Shown here one piece after another: positions 15,870 to 24,178 of a DNA stretch of 64,000 bases (position 1 is the first letter of the stretch; each line of letters opens with the position of its first letter). Made by a program: the position numbers and the translations under genes. Under the pieces are notes generated by a model. The model was not told the origin of the DNA. It did not search any database and saw only the letters and a program-made list of their open reading frames with translations. The stretch comes from Streptomyces phaeolivaceus (GTDB lineage: Bacteria; Actinomycetota; Actinomycetes; Streptomycetales; Streptomycetaceae): positions 6,820,001-6,884,000 of the forward strand of contig NZ_CP045096.1 in the NCBI RefSeq assembly GCF_009184865.1, in the 5' to 3' direction.

Positions 15870-17298
15870 CGAGGTACGCCTCCAGGCCGTGACGGCCGCC
15901 CTCGCGGCCGAAGCCCGACTCCTTGTAGCCGCCGAACGGCGACGTGGGGTCGAACTTGTTGAACGTGTTGGACCAGACGACGCCCGCGCGGAGCTTGTTC
16001 GCGACGGCCAGGATCCGGGAGCCCTTCTCGGTCCAGATGCCCGCCGACAGGCCGTACTGGGTGTTGTTGGCCTTGGCGACGGCCTCGTCCGGGGTGCGGA
16101 AGCTGAGGACGGACAGGACCGGGCCGAAGATCTCGTCACGGGCGATGGTGTGCGCCTGGGTGACGTTGGTGAACAGCGTCGGGGCGAACCAGTAGCCCGA
16201 GGTGGGCAGTTCGCAGGCCGGGGACCAGCGCTCGGCGCCCTCCGCCTCGCCGCGCTCGACGAGCGAGGTGATCCGGGTGAGCTGCTCCTCGGAGTTGATC
16301 GCGCCGATGTCCGTGTTCTTGTCCAGCGGGTCGCCGAGGCGGAGTGTGGAGAGCCTGCGCTTCAGGGAGTCCAGCAGCTCGTCCTGGATCGACTCCTGGA
16401 CCAGGAGGCGGGAGCCCGCGCAGCAGACCTGGCCCTGGTTGAAGAAGATGCCGTTCACGATGCCCTCGACGGCCTGGTCGATGGGCGCGTCGTCGAAGAC
16501 GATGTTCGCGCCCTTGCCGCCCAGTTCGAGCGTGAGCTTCTTGCGGGTGCCCGCGACCGTCTTCGCGATCTGCTTGCCGACCGCCGTGGAGCCCGTGAAG
16601 GCGACCTTGTTGACGTCCGGGTGCGCGACCAGGGCCGCGCCCGTGTCGCCGTATCCCGGGAGGATGTTGACGACGCCCTTGGGCAGGCCCGCCTGGCGGC
16701 AGATGTCCGCGAAGAACAGCGCCGAGAGGGGGGTGGTCTCCGCCGGCTTCAGGACGACCGTGTTGCCGGTCGCCAGGGCCGGGGCGATCTTCCACGCCAG
16801 CATCAGGAGCGGGAAGTTCCAGGGGATGACCTGGCCCGCCACGCCGAGGGGGCGGGGGTTCGCGCCGAAGCCCGCGTGGTCGAGCTTGTCTGCCCAGCCC
16901 GCGTAGTAGAAGAAGTGCGCGGCGACCAGGGGGAGGTCCGCGTCGCGGGTCTCCTTGATGGGCTTGCCGTTGTCGAGGGTTTCGAGGACGGCCAGCTCGC
17001 GGGAGCGCTCCTGGACGATACGGGCGATGCGGAACAGGTACTTCGCGCGTTCCGTGCCGGGCAGCGCGGACCACTTCTCGAAGGCCTTGCGGGCCGCCTT
17101 CACCGCGCGGTCGACATCCGCCTCGCCCGCCTGGGCGATCTCGGAGAGGACCTCCTCGGAGGCGGGGCTGACCGTCTTGAAGACCCTGCCGTCGGCGGCC
17201 TCGGTGAACTCGCCGTCGATGAACAGGCCGTAGGAGGGGGCGATGTCGACGACCGCCCGGGACTCGGGGGCCGGTGCGTACTCGAATGCGGAAGCCAT
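15862..17298 (-). CDS. NAD(P)-dependent aldehyde dehydrogenase
   Basis: A 478-residue aldehyde dehydrogenase with all active-site elements: Asn161 in IPWNFP, Lys184 in LKPAE, the FTGSTAVGK cofactor turn (about 235-242), Glu258 in LELGGK, and the catalytic Cys292 in GQVCCAGSR. The C-terminal half includes EIFGPVLSV and FGGYKESGFGREGG. The physiological aldehyde is unknown, but the gene lies 5 bp downstream of deoC, whose reaction releases acetaldehyde, so oxidation of that acetaldehyde is a reasonable guess. It overlaps the truncated paralogue downstream. Confidence 0.92.
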   Translation of the reverse strand: MASAFEYAPAPESRAVVDIAPSYGLFIDGEFTEAADGRVFKTVSPASEEVLSEIAQAGEADVDRAVKAARKAFEKWSALPGTERAKYLFRIARIVQERSRELAVLETLDNGKPIKETRDADLPLVAAHFFYYAGWADKLDHAGFGANPRPLGVAGQVIPWNFPLLMLAWKIAPALATGNTVVLKPAETTPLSALFFADICRQAGLPKGVVNILPGYGDTGAALVAHPDVNKVAFTGSTAVGKQIAKTVAGTRKKLTLELGGKGANIVFDDAPIDQAVEGIVNGIFFNQGQVCCAGSRLLVQESIQDELLDSLKRRLSTLRLGDPLDKNTDIGAINSEEQLTRITSLVERGEAEGAERWSPACELPTSGYWFAPTLFTNVTQAHTIARDEIFGPVLSVLSFRTPDEAVAKANNTQYGLSAGIWTEKGSRILAVANKLRAGVVWSNTFNKFDPTSPFGGYKESGFGREGGRHGLEAYLDV

Positions 17299-17303
17299 GG
17301 CGA

Positions 17304-18263
17304 TCAGTCCACCGTCACGTAGTCGGGGCCGGAGTAGCGGCCGGTGGCCAGCTTCTGGCGCTGCATCAGCAGGTCGTTGAGGAGCGAGGACGCGCCGAAG
17401 CGGAACCAGCGGTTGTCCAGCCAGTCCTCGCCCACGGTCTCGTTGACCAGGACGAGGAACTTGATCGCGTCCTTGGTGGTGCGGATGCCGCCGGCGGGCT
17501 TCACGCCCACCTGGACGCCGGTCTGGGCGCGGAAGTCGCGGACGGCCTCCAGCATGAGCAGGGTGTTGGCGGGGGTGGCGTTCACCGCGACCTTGCCGGT
17601 CGAGGTCTTGATGAAGTCGGCGCCCGCGAGCATGCCGAGCCAGCTGGCGCGGCGGATGTTGTCGTACGTCGAGAGCTCGCCGGTCTCGAAGATGACCTTG
17701 AGGCGGGCCGCGGAGCCGCAGGCCTCCTTCACGGCGGTGATCTCCTCGTGGACCTTGAGGTAGTTCCCCGCGAGGAACGCGCCGCGGTCGATGACCATGT
17801 CGATCTCGTCGGCCCCGGCGGAGACGGCCTCGCGGACGTCGGCCAGCTTCACGGCGAGGGGCGCGCGGCCGGCCGGGAAGGCGGTGGCGACGGAGGCGAC
17901 CTTGACGGTGGAGCCGGCGACGGCCGCCTTGGCGGCGGGCACCATGTCGGGGTAGACGCAGACCGCGGCCGTGGCGGGCGTGGTGCGGTCGGTCGGGTCG
18001 GGGAGGACCGCCTTGGCGCCGAGCGACCGGACCTTGCCCGGGGTGTCCGCGCCTTCCAGGGTCGTCAGATCGACCATGGAGATGGCCAGGTCGATGGCGT
18101 ACGCCTTGGCGGTCGTCTTGATGGAACGGGTGCCGAGCGAGGCGGCGCGCGCCTCCAGTCCGACCGGGTCGACGCCGGGCAGCCCGTGGAGGAAGCGGCG
18201 CAGCGTGCTGTCGGACGCGGTGACGTCGGCGAGAGCGTGGGGTGCAGCTGTGGACATGGTCAC
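17304..18263 (-). CDS. deoC: deoxyribose-phosphate aldolase
   Basis: DeoC splits 2-deoxyribose 5-phosphate into glyceraldehyde 3-phosphate and acetaldehyde, completing deoxynucleoside breakdown begun by DeoA and the purine phosphorylase. The 319-residue protein shows AVCVYPDMV, EIDMVIDRG, the Schiff-base Lys in FIKTSTGK, and GVKPAGGIRT for phosphate binding. Size fits the longer actinobacterial form. I take the GTG at 18263 because TATGCT lies exactly 6 nt upstream, suggesting a leaderless mRNA; the ATG at 18257 is the alternative. The shared operator CTACGCGCGTAG abuts the -10. Two aldehyde dehydrogenase genes follow in the same operon. Confidence 0.95.
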   Translation of the reverse strand: MTMSTAAPHALADVTASDSTLRRFLHGLPGVDPVGLEARAASLGTRSIKTTAKAYAIDLAISMVDLTTLEGADTPGKVRSLGAKAVLPDPTDRTTPATAAVCVYPDMVPAAKAAVAGSTVKVASVATAFPAGRAPLAVKLADVREAVSAGADEIDMVIDRGAFLAGNYLKVHEEITAVKEACGSAARLKVIFETGELSTYDNIRRASWLGMLAGADFIKTSTGKVAVNATPANTLLMLEAVRDFRAQTGVQVGVKPAGGIRTTKDAIKFLVLVNETVGEDWLDNRWFRFGASSLLNDLLMQRQKLATGRYSGPDYVTVD

Positions 18264-18276
18264 CAGACGAGCATAT

Positions 18277-18288
18277 CTACGCGCGTAG
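18277..18288. promoter_or_regulatory. nucleoside-regulon operator (copy at deoC)
   Basis: A CTACGCGCGTAG palindrome, 1 nt upstream of the TATGCT -10-like hexamer (18275 to 18270 on the minus strand) of deoC. It would overlap RNA polymerase binding. Identical to the sites at add and the purine nucleoside phosphorylase. Confidence 0.75.
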
Positions 18289-18360
18289 CGGGTGTACAGC
18301 CCTCGGATTGGTCGGACGGGTTGGTGAGAGGGCTTGAGCGGGTCGGTGTGGGGCGTCGGG

Positions 18361-18366
18361 CAGAAT
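18361..18366 (+). promoter_or_regulatory. predicted -10 element (CAGAAT) of the PH-like membrane gene
   Basis: CAGAAT lies 7 nt before the ATG at 18374, and no ribosome-binding site is present, so a leaderless mRNA is likely. Confidence 0.45.
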
Positions 18367-18373
18367 CGGACGT

Positions 18374-19093
18374 ATGAGCACCTCGGATCAGGCCTCCGCG
18401 TCGACGCCCGGTGAAGCCGGGAAGCCCGGTAAGCCCGGGAAAGCCGACAAGCCCGGGAAAGCCGACAAGCCCGGGAAAGCCGACAAGCCCGTGTACAGGG
18501 ACCGGGCGTATCGGTCGCCCGCCGGGCTGGTGGGCGGGGTGCTGCTGCTCGGGCTGTTCGGCTGGCTCGGCGGGGACGCGGTGGTGTCGGGGGAGGGGCG
18601 TACGCCCTGGCTGGCGCTGGCCTCGATGCTGGTGGCCGTGCCGCTGGTGGTCGCCTTCTCGGTGCGGCCGGCGGTGTTCGCCAACGACGACCGGCTGCGG
18701 GTGCGCAATCCCTTCCGGGTGATCGAACTGCCCTGGGCGAGCGTCGTCTCGCTGCGGTCGGGCTACACCAATGAGGTGATCGACGAGAGCGGCGCCAAGT
18801 ATCAGCTCTGGGCGATTCCCGTCTCGCTGCGCGGGCGGAAGAAGGCGGCCCGGCATCAGGCCCGTGAGGCGCATCGTGCGGCCAAGGCGGGTGGGGGCGG
18901 TCGTACGGCCCCGGACGGGCGGCCGGTGCGGGCGGAGACCGATCAGGTCATGGCCGATCTGCGGGAGCTGTGCGAGGCGCGGGCCAAGGCGGCCGGGTCG
19001 CAGGGGGAGCCGAGCGTGCGGTGGGCCTGGGAGATCGTGGGGCCGGCGGTGGCGGGGGCCGTGCTGTTGCTGGTGCTGATCGCCGTCGGGTGA
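18374..19093 (+). CDS. PH-like-domain membrane protein with Lys/Pro/Gly tail
   Basis: A 239-residue membrane protein. Residues 1-40 are a flexible tail built of GKP and GKADKP repeats. Two membrane helices follow (GLVGGVLLLGLFGWLGG; LALASMLVAVPLVVAFSV). Next comes a small domain (VRPAVFANDDRLRVRNPFRVIELPW) of the bacterial PH type (about 95-140). A charged segment and a last membrane helix (IVGPAVAGAVLLLVLIAVG) close it. Small PH-like membrane proteins are common in actinobacteria and mostly uncharacterised. It is divergent from deoC. The protein encoded at 19351-21264 has a similar domain (ITADRSGLWLRG, IAWDDL), so the two may be functionally related. Confidence 0.7.
   Translation: MSTSDQASASTPGEAGKPGKPGKADKPGKADKPGKADKPVYRDRAYRSPAGLVGGVLLLGLFGWLGGDAVVSGEGRTPWLALASMLVAVPLVVAFSVRPAVFANDDRLRVRNPFRVIELPWASVVSLRSGYTNEVIDESGAKYQLWAIPVSLRGRKKAARHQAREAHRAAKAGGGGRTAPDGRPVRAETDQVMADLRELCEARAKAAGSQGEPSVRWAWEIVGPAVAGAVLLLVLIAVG
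18434..18487 (+). repeat. three in-frame 18-bp repeats
   Basis: Three perfect tandem copies of CCCGGGAAAGCCGACAAG encode PGKADK three times in the N-terminal tail of the PH-like protein. Copy number can be expected to vary between strains. Confidence 0.9.
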
Positions 19094-19253
19094 CCTCGCT
19101 CCGCCGGGCACTTCTCATGGGCGGAGTTCCGGACGCCTGTTCTATGGTGGCGGAAATGCCCCGGACCGGACTTCCGGGAGGCAGAGGTGTGCCCAACTGT
19201 CCGTGAATCGGAGCGGGTTGGACCAGAACATGCCTGTGCGTCCCTTCCTCACC

Positions 19254-19309
19254 GCTCGGTCCGCTCGGTCCGCTCGGATCGCTCGGATCGCGTCGCCTCG
19301 CAGGCGACG
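19254..19309. repeat. 9-bp tandem repeats and small hairpin
   Basis: Four tandem 9-mers (GCTCGGTCC twice, GCTCGGATC twice) are followed by a hairpin, CGTCGCCT-CGC-AGGCGACG (19291-19309). They lie in the 257-bp gap upstream of the 19351 gene. Either leader structure or neutral repeat; nothing else is visible in that gap. Confidence 0.55.
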
Positions 19310-19350
19310 AGGGGCGCAACCACGACGGCGGCCGGAGTGTCCACAGAACG

Positions 19351-21264
19351 ATGAGTACCGAACTCGAGTCCCCGTCCCAGGGGCCCCTACCGCCGAGTCC
19401 ACTGCCCGTGTCCGCCGTGCCCGAGGGCTGCGTCGCCTGGAGCGGGGAGAAGCTGGAGGCCTGGGCGCGCACCCGGCCGCCCCTGTGGGTCCCGGCCCGC
19501 ACCCGCCCCCTGCACCTCCTCGCCGTGGTCCCGGGCGGCCTGATCATCGGCTTCTGGCTGGCCAACTTCGCGGAGGTGCCCGCCGCCCTCGCCGCGCTGG
19601 TCCCGCTGCAACTGGTGTGGACCCTGGTCAGGCCCGAGGTCGTACGGTTCTCCGCGCCCGTGCTCATGGCCCTGCTGGGCTGGTTCGGCGGATCGCACGA
19701 TGTGCCGACCCTGCTGGGTCTCCTCGCCGTGACCTTCACCTGGGCCGCGGCCGAGATCCGGCTGAGCAAGGGCAGGCTCCAGCGGCAGTGGGCCCTGTCG
19801 GCCGCCGGGGGCGCGACCGCCACGGTCCCCGGCGAGGCGGGACCCCTGCGCCGCGGCCGGTTCCTCATGGGCCTCGGCTCCCTGCTGACCCTGCTCGGCG
19901 CGGGACTGCTCTCCCTCGCCTCCGGCTGGAACCTCACCACCGACCGGCACGAGGTCGCCCTCGTCGGCTGGTTCGTGGTCGGCTGGGGCCTCACCTCGGT
20001 GCTCTCCGGGTGGCTGGGCCGCCGCCGGGCCGCCGCGCTGCGCCGGGCTCCCGTACCGGTGCTCCGGGTCCTCGTACGCGACGGCGCCGACGGGGACGCC
20101 GAGATCTTCGCCGCCGACGACGTGACCGCCCTGCGCCCGCTGTTCACCGTCTCGACCGAGGAGTGGTACGACGACAGCGACGAGGAGCTGGAGGAGCTGG
20201 AGGAGACAGAAGGGACGGAGGAGCCGGAGGGGATCGAGGCGACGGAGGGGCCGGAGGAGGCCGAGGCACGGGACGAACTCCTCGACGCCCTCCAGAGCGT
20301 CGAGGACGACGACGAGCAGCCCGGCCCCCTGCGCGAGGCCGTGCTCTACGGCCTGCCCCACGACGGCGCCGAGATCGTGATCGTCAGCGCGGCGGAGAAG
20401 CCCGAGACACCCGTGACCCCCGAGCCATCCGAGATACCTGAGGCACGGGATACGCCCGGGGCGCCGGAGGACGCGAAGACTCTGGAGGGGGCGGGGCCGG
20501 AGGGGTCGGAAAGGCCTGGCGGCGCGGACGGGGTCGAGGACGGGGGCGCGGACGGGGTCGAGGACGTGCGCGACACGTCCGCCGAGCTGGTCGTCGAGTC
20601 CTCGACCGGCCCGGTGCGCCCGCTGTCCGACCGGGCCGTACGGCGTCGCGCCGTCGCGCAGCTGGCCGGTGCGCGCCGGCACACGGTCCACGAGGAACTG
20701 CGGGCCGCGGCCGTCACCGAGAGCAGGGCGCGACTGGGCGACGAGCCGGTGCCCGTACGGCGCTGGCGGGCGGGCTGGGCCGACTGGGCCTCCGCCCTCT
20801 TCATGATCGTCAGCATCGCGGCCATCGGGCTGTACCCGGACGGGACGACGCGGTACGTCCTCGGCGGCCTGCTCGGCGTCTTCGGAGTGCTGACGCTGCC
20901 CACGATGCTCGCCTGGCGGATCACGGCCGACCGCTCGGGGCTGTGGCTGCGGGGCTGGCGCCGGACCGGGCACATCGCGTGGGACGACCTCATGACCGTG
21001 CGGTGCGCCGGGTCCGTGCTGACGCTGGACAGCCACCGGGCCTCGTTCTCGACCTGGTCCGTGCGGTCGGAGCGCTGGCGTTGGCTGGAGCGGAAGCTGC
21101 GCCTGGTCCACCCTTACGAGCGGGCCGCCGCCGAGATCACCGCCCTGTGGCGGGAGCCCGCGCTGCGGCCCGAGGGGGAGCACGGGGGCCGGGACCTGCC
21201 GCTGTGGCCGCTGAGCGTGCTGCTGGCCGTGGTGTGGGCGGCGGTGCTGGTCCTGGTGCCGTGA
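19351..21264 (+). CDS. large membrane protein with acidic linker and PH-like C-terminal domain
   Basis: A 637-residue protein that I cannot assign to a named family. The N-terminal half (about 50-225) has two pairs of membrane helices (LLAVVPGGLIIGFWLANF, VPAALAALVPLQLVW, FLMGLGSLLTLLGAGLLSLA, LVGWFVVGWGLTSVLSGWL). A cytosolic domain is followed by a long, very acidic and Pro-rich linker (about 275-430: DDSDEELEELEETEG and related). The C-terminal part has two more helices (WASALFMIVSIAAIGLYP, VLGGLLGVFGVLTLPTML), then a PH-like segment (ITADRSGLWLRGWRRTGHIA) and a terminal helix. The acidic linker is low-complexity, and its length probably varies. Possible partner of the PH-like protein upstream. 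Confidence 0.7.
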   Translation: MSTELESPSQGPLPPSPLPVSAVPEGCVAWSGEKLEAWARTRPPLWVPARTRPLHLLAVVPGGLIIGFWLANFAEVPAALAALVPLQLVWTLVRPEVVRFSAPVLMALLGWFGGSHDVPTLLGLLAVTFTWAAAEIRLSKGRLQRQWALSAAGGATATVPGEAGPLRRGRFLMGLGSLLTLLGAGLLSLASGWNLTTDRHEVALVGWFVVGWGLTSVLSGWLGRRRAAALRRAPVPVLRVLVRDGADGDAEIFAADDVTALRPLFTVSTEEWYDDSDEELEELEETEGTEEPEGIEATEGPEEAEARDELLDALQSVEDDDEQPGPLREAVLYGLPHDGAEIVIVSAAEKPETPVTPEPSEIPEARDTPGAPEDAKTLEGAGPEGSERPGGADGVEDGGADGVEDVRDTSAELVVESSTGPVRPLSDRAVRRRAVAQLAGARRHTVHEELRAAAVTESRARLGDEPVPVRRWRAGWADWASALFMIVSIAAIGLYPDGTTRYVLGGLLGVFGVLTLPTMLAWRITADRSGLWLRGWRRTGHIAWDDLMTVRCAGSVLTLDSHRASFSTWSVRSERWRWLERKLRLVHPYERAAAEITALWREPALRPEGEHGGRDLPLWPLSVLLAVVWAAVLVLVP

Positions 21265-21288
21265 GGCACCCCGCCCCGAACGCGGCGA

Positions 21289-21316
21289 GGCCCCGACCGG
21301 TGATCCGGTCGGGGCC
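21289..21316. terminator. bidirectional terminator
   Basis: GGCCCCGACCGG and CCGGTCGGGGCC pair perfectly around TGAT, between the convergent membrane-protein and mutase genes. Confidence 0.8.
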
Positions 21317-21343
21317 CCGCCACTTCTGGGGACGACGGCCGGG

Positions 21344-22978
21344 TCAGATACCGGCCGCCGCCGACAGGTCCCGCTTGATCCCGGCCAGCAGAACGGCCGC
21401 CTTCTCGTGGGCCGCCGGGAGACCGGCGTGGTCGGCGACCGGCACCACGACCTCCAGATAGCACTTCAGCTTGGGCTCGGTGCCGCTGGGGCGGACGATG
21501 ACACGGGCGCCGTCGAGCGTGTAGCGCAGGCCGTCCGTGGGCGGGAGCCGGTCCGTGCCGCGCGTCAGGTCCTCGGCCCTGGTGACGGCCAGGCCGGCCA
21601 GCGCGGTCGGCGGCCGCTCGCGGAGCCGTTCCATCGCGCGGGCGATCAGCGAGAGGTCCTCGACCCGGACCGAGAGCTGGTCGGTGGCGTGCAGACCGTG
21701 CTCCACGGCGATGTCGTCCAGCAGGTCCAGGAGGGTGCGGCCCTCCTCCTTGAGACCCGAGGCGAGTTCCGTGACGAGCAGGGCCGCCGTGATGCCGTCC
21801 TTGTCCCGGACGCCCTCGGGGTCGACGCAGTAGCCGAGGGCCTCCTCGTAGCCGTAGCGCAGGCCGTCGACGCGGGCGATCCACTTGAAGCCGGTGAGGG
21901 TCTCCTCGTAGGGGAGGCCCGCCTTCCCGGCGATCCGGCCGAGCAGGGAGGAGGAGACGATCGACTCGGCGAAGGTGCCCCGCGCCCCGCGCGCGACCAG
22001 ATGGGTGGCGAGCAGCGCGCCGACCTCGTCCCCGCGCAGCATCCGCCAGTCGGCGCCGTCCTTCACGGCCACGGCGCAGCGGTCGGCGTCGGGGTCGTTC
22101 GCGACGATCAGATCGGGGTCCGTCTCCCGGGCCTTCGCGAAGGCGAGGTCCATCGCCCCCGGCTCCTCCGGGTTGGGGAAGGCGACCGTCGGGAACTCCG
22201 GGTCCGGGTCCGCCTGCTCGGCGACGAGCACGGGCTCCGGGAAACCGGCGCGGGCGAACGCCGCGAGCAGGGTGTCCCTGCCGACGCCGTGCAGGGCCGT
22301 GTAGACCGTGCGGGCGGTGCGGGGGGAGCCGGGCGCGAGGACCGCGTCCGTACGGGCCAGATAGGCGTCCAGGACACCGTCGTCGAGGGTGTCCCAGCCG
22401 GCCTCGGGGCGGGGGACGTCGTCGAGGGAGCGTACGGCGGCGATCTCGGCCGCGATCCCGGCGTCGGCCGGGGGCACGATCTGGGAGCCGTCGCCCAGGT
22501 AGACCTTGTAGCCGTTGTCGCGCGGCGGGTTGTGGCTGGCCGTGACCTCCACGCCCGCGACCGCGCCCAGGTGCCTTATGGCGAACGCCAGGACGGGCGT
22601 GGGGAGGGGGCGCGGGAGGACGGCCGCGCGCAGGCCCGCGCCGGTCATCACGGCGGCCGTGTCACGGGCGAAGTCGGCGGACTTGTGGCGGGCGTCGTAG
22701 CCGATGACGACGAGGCCGCCGGTGTCGCCGTTCCTGTTCAGATACGCGGCGAGGCCGGCGGCGGCGCGGATGACGACCGAGCGGTTCATGCGCTGGGGGC
22801 CGGCGCCGAGTTCGCCGCGCAGGCCGGCGGTGCCGAACTGGAGGGTGCCGGAGAAACGGGCGGTCAGTTCCGCCGTGTCCGCCGCGTCGATCAGCGCGCC
22901 GAGTTCGGCCCGGGTGTCCGGGTCGGGGTCCTCGGCCAGCCACGCCTTGGCGCGGGCGATCAGGTCGTCGTCGTGCAC
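21344..22978 (-). CDS. phospho-sugar mutase (phosphoglucomutase/phosphomannomutase family)
   Basis: A 544-residue alpha-D-phosphohexomutase of the long PgcA-like type, which moves phosphate between C1 and C6 of glucose or mannose (or C1 and C5 of pentoses). Family motifs are GTAGLRGELGAGPQRMN at the start, the catalytic phosphoserine in VTASHNPPRDNGYK, the Mg-binding DPDADR in VANDPDADRC, GDEVG with the sugar-binding loop, and RPSGTEPKLKCY for phosphate binding. Position next to deoC and the purine phosphorylase makes phosphopentomutase-like activity on ribose 1-phosphate or deoxyribose 1-phosphate plausible; sequence alone cannot settle the substrate. Start GTG at 22978. Confidence 0.9.
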   Translation of the reverse strand: MHDDDLIARAKAWLAEDPDPDTRAELGALIDAADTAELTARFSGTLQFGTAGLRGELGAGPQRMNRSVVIRAAAGLAAYLNRNGDTGGLVVIGYDARHKSADFARDTAAVMTGAGLRAAVLPRPLPTPVLAFAIRHLGAVAGVEVTASHNPPRDNGYKVYLGDGSQIVPPADAGIAAEIAAVRSLDDVPRPEAGWDTLDDGVLDAYLARTDAVLAPGSPRTARTVYTALHGVGRDTLLAAFARAGFPEPVLVAEQADPDPEFPTVAFPNPEEPGAMDLAFAKARETDPDLIVANDPDADRCAVAVKDGADWRMLRGDEVGALLATHLVARGARGTFAESIVSSSLLGRIAGKAGLPYEETLTGFKWIARVDGLRYGYEEALGYCVDPEGVRDKDGITAALLVTELASGLKEEGRTLLDLLDDIAVEHGLHATDQLSVRVEDLSLIARAMERLRERPPTALAGLAVTRAEDLTRGTDRLPPTDGLRYTLDGARVIVRPSGTEPKLKCYLEVVVPVADHAGLPAAHEKAAVLLAGIKRDLSAAAGI

Positions 22979-23042
22979 GGGGGGCAACCTCTCGTTCTTT
23001 GTCTGTGGATGCGTCGAGATGTGTTGAGGGGGTGCGATCTCG

Positions 23043-23211
23043 TCTGCGGGTCCGGTGGGGCTTCTCGCACAGTTCCCCGCGGGCCTGAAAAGCAGGCGCT
23101 GCGCCCCTTGCTCTTCAGGCCCGCGGGGCCGTGGTCTTTCAGGCCCGCAGGGGCCTGAATCCTTTGGGGGCGCGGGGAGCTGCGCGACCAGCCCCCACCC
23201 ACCCGCAGCCG
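23043..23211. repeat. dispersed palindromic repeat, copy 4
   Basis: The largest copy: outer arms TCTGCGGGTCCGGTGGGGCT with CTCGCACAGTTCCCCGCGGG on one side, and GGGGAGCTGCGCGACCAGCC with CCCACCCACCCGCAG on the other. The centre has three GC-rich repeats of CAGGCCCGC type. It separates the purine phosphorylase and mutase genes, both on the minus strand. Confidence 0.85.
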
Positions 23212-23239
23212 ACAACGCACCGGACAATGCCCCCGCGCG

Positions 23240-24064
23240 TTACAGCCGGCCCAGGACCCGCGTCAGCAGCTCACCCATCCGCGTCGCCGAGTCCCGCCCC
23301 GCCTGGAGGACCTCTTCGTGGTTGAGCGGCTCACCCGTCATCCCGGCGGCCAGGTTGGTGACGAGGGAGATGCCCAGCACCTCCGCACCCGCCTCGCGCG
23401 CGGCGATGGCCTCCAGCACCGTGGACATGCCGACCAGGTCCGCGCCGATCACGCGGGCCATCCGGATCTCCGCGGGCGTCTCGTAGTGCGGGCCCGTGAA
23501 CTGCGCGTAGACACCCTCTTCGAGGGAGGGGTCGATCTCCTTGCACAGGGCGCGCAGCCGCGGGGAGTAGAGGTCCGTGAGATCGACGAAGTTCGCGCCG
23601 ACGATCGGCGACGTCGCCGTCAGGTTCAGGTGATCGCTGATCAGGACCGGCTGGCCGGGACGCATCCCCTCACGGAGACCGCCGCAGCCGTTGGTGAGGA
23701 CGATCGTCTTCACACCGGCCGCGACGGCGGTACGGACACCGTGCGCGACGGCGGCGACGCCACGGCCCTCGTAGTAGTGGGTGCGGCCCAGGAACACGAG
23801 CGCGCGCTTGTCACCGATCTTGTACGAGCGGACCTTGCCGCCGTGGCCCTCGACCGCCGGCGGCGGGAAGCCGGGCAGCTCGGTGACCTGGAACTCGGCC
23901 TCGGGGGCGCCGAGCGCGTCCACGGCCGGGGCCCAGCCGGAGCCCATCACAAGAGCGACGTCGTGGGTCTCGGCGCCCGTCAGCTCGCGCAGGCGCGCGG
24001 CGGCGGCGTCGGCGGCGGCGTACGGGTCGCCCTGGGTGTCGTCCGGAAGAAGAGATGCGTTCAC
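23240..24064 (-). CDS. purine-nucleoside phosphorylase
   Basis: A 274-residue trimeric-type purine nucleoside phosphorylase, which splits inosine or guanosine with phosphate into the base and ribose 1-phosphate. Signature pieces are [11 protein letters not shown] (phosphate loop), [35 protein letters not shown] with the purine-site Glu, and [16 protein letters not shown]. It would act on inosine made by Add. The GTG start at 24064 lies exactly 6 nt after a TACCCT hexamer, so the mRNA is predicted to be leaderless, as for add and deoC. The operator CTACGCGCGTAG is 12-13 nt upstream of that hexamer. Confidence 0.93.
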   Translation of the reverse strand: MNASLLPDDTQGDPYAAADAAAARLRELTGAETHDVALVMGSGWAPAVDALGAPEAEFQVTELPGFPPPAVEGHGGKVRSYKIGDKRALVFLGRTHYYEGRGVAAVAHGVRTAVAAGVKTIVLTNGCGGLREGMRPGQPVLISDHLNLTATSPIVGANFVDLTDLYSPRLRALCKEIDPSLEEGVYAQFTGPHYETPAEIRMARVIGADLVGMSTVLEAIAAREAGAEVLGISLVTNLAAGMTGEPLNHEEVLQAGRDSATRMGELLTRVLGRL

Positions 24065-24088
24065 GCGACGAGGGTATCCGGTCCTGGC

Positions 24089-24100
24089 CTACGCGCGTAG
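24089..24100. promoter_or_regulatory. nucleoside-regulon operator (copy at purine phosphorylase)
   Basis: The third identical CTACGCGCGTAG palindrome, 24 nt upstream of the purine phosphorylase GTG start. Confidence 0.72.
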
Positions 24101-24178
24101 ATGACGAGGCTCACCGGATCGCGATCGTTGTCTTGTCGTTTCCAACCGCATGCGCCGGCCGGCGGCTTCGGCCGGGCG

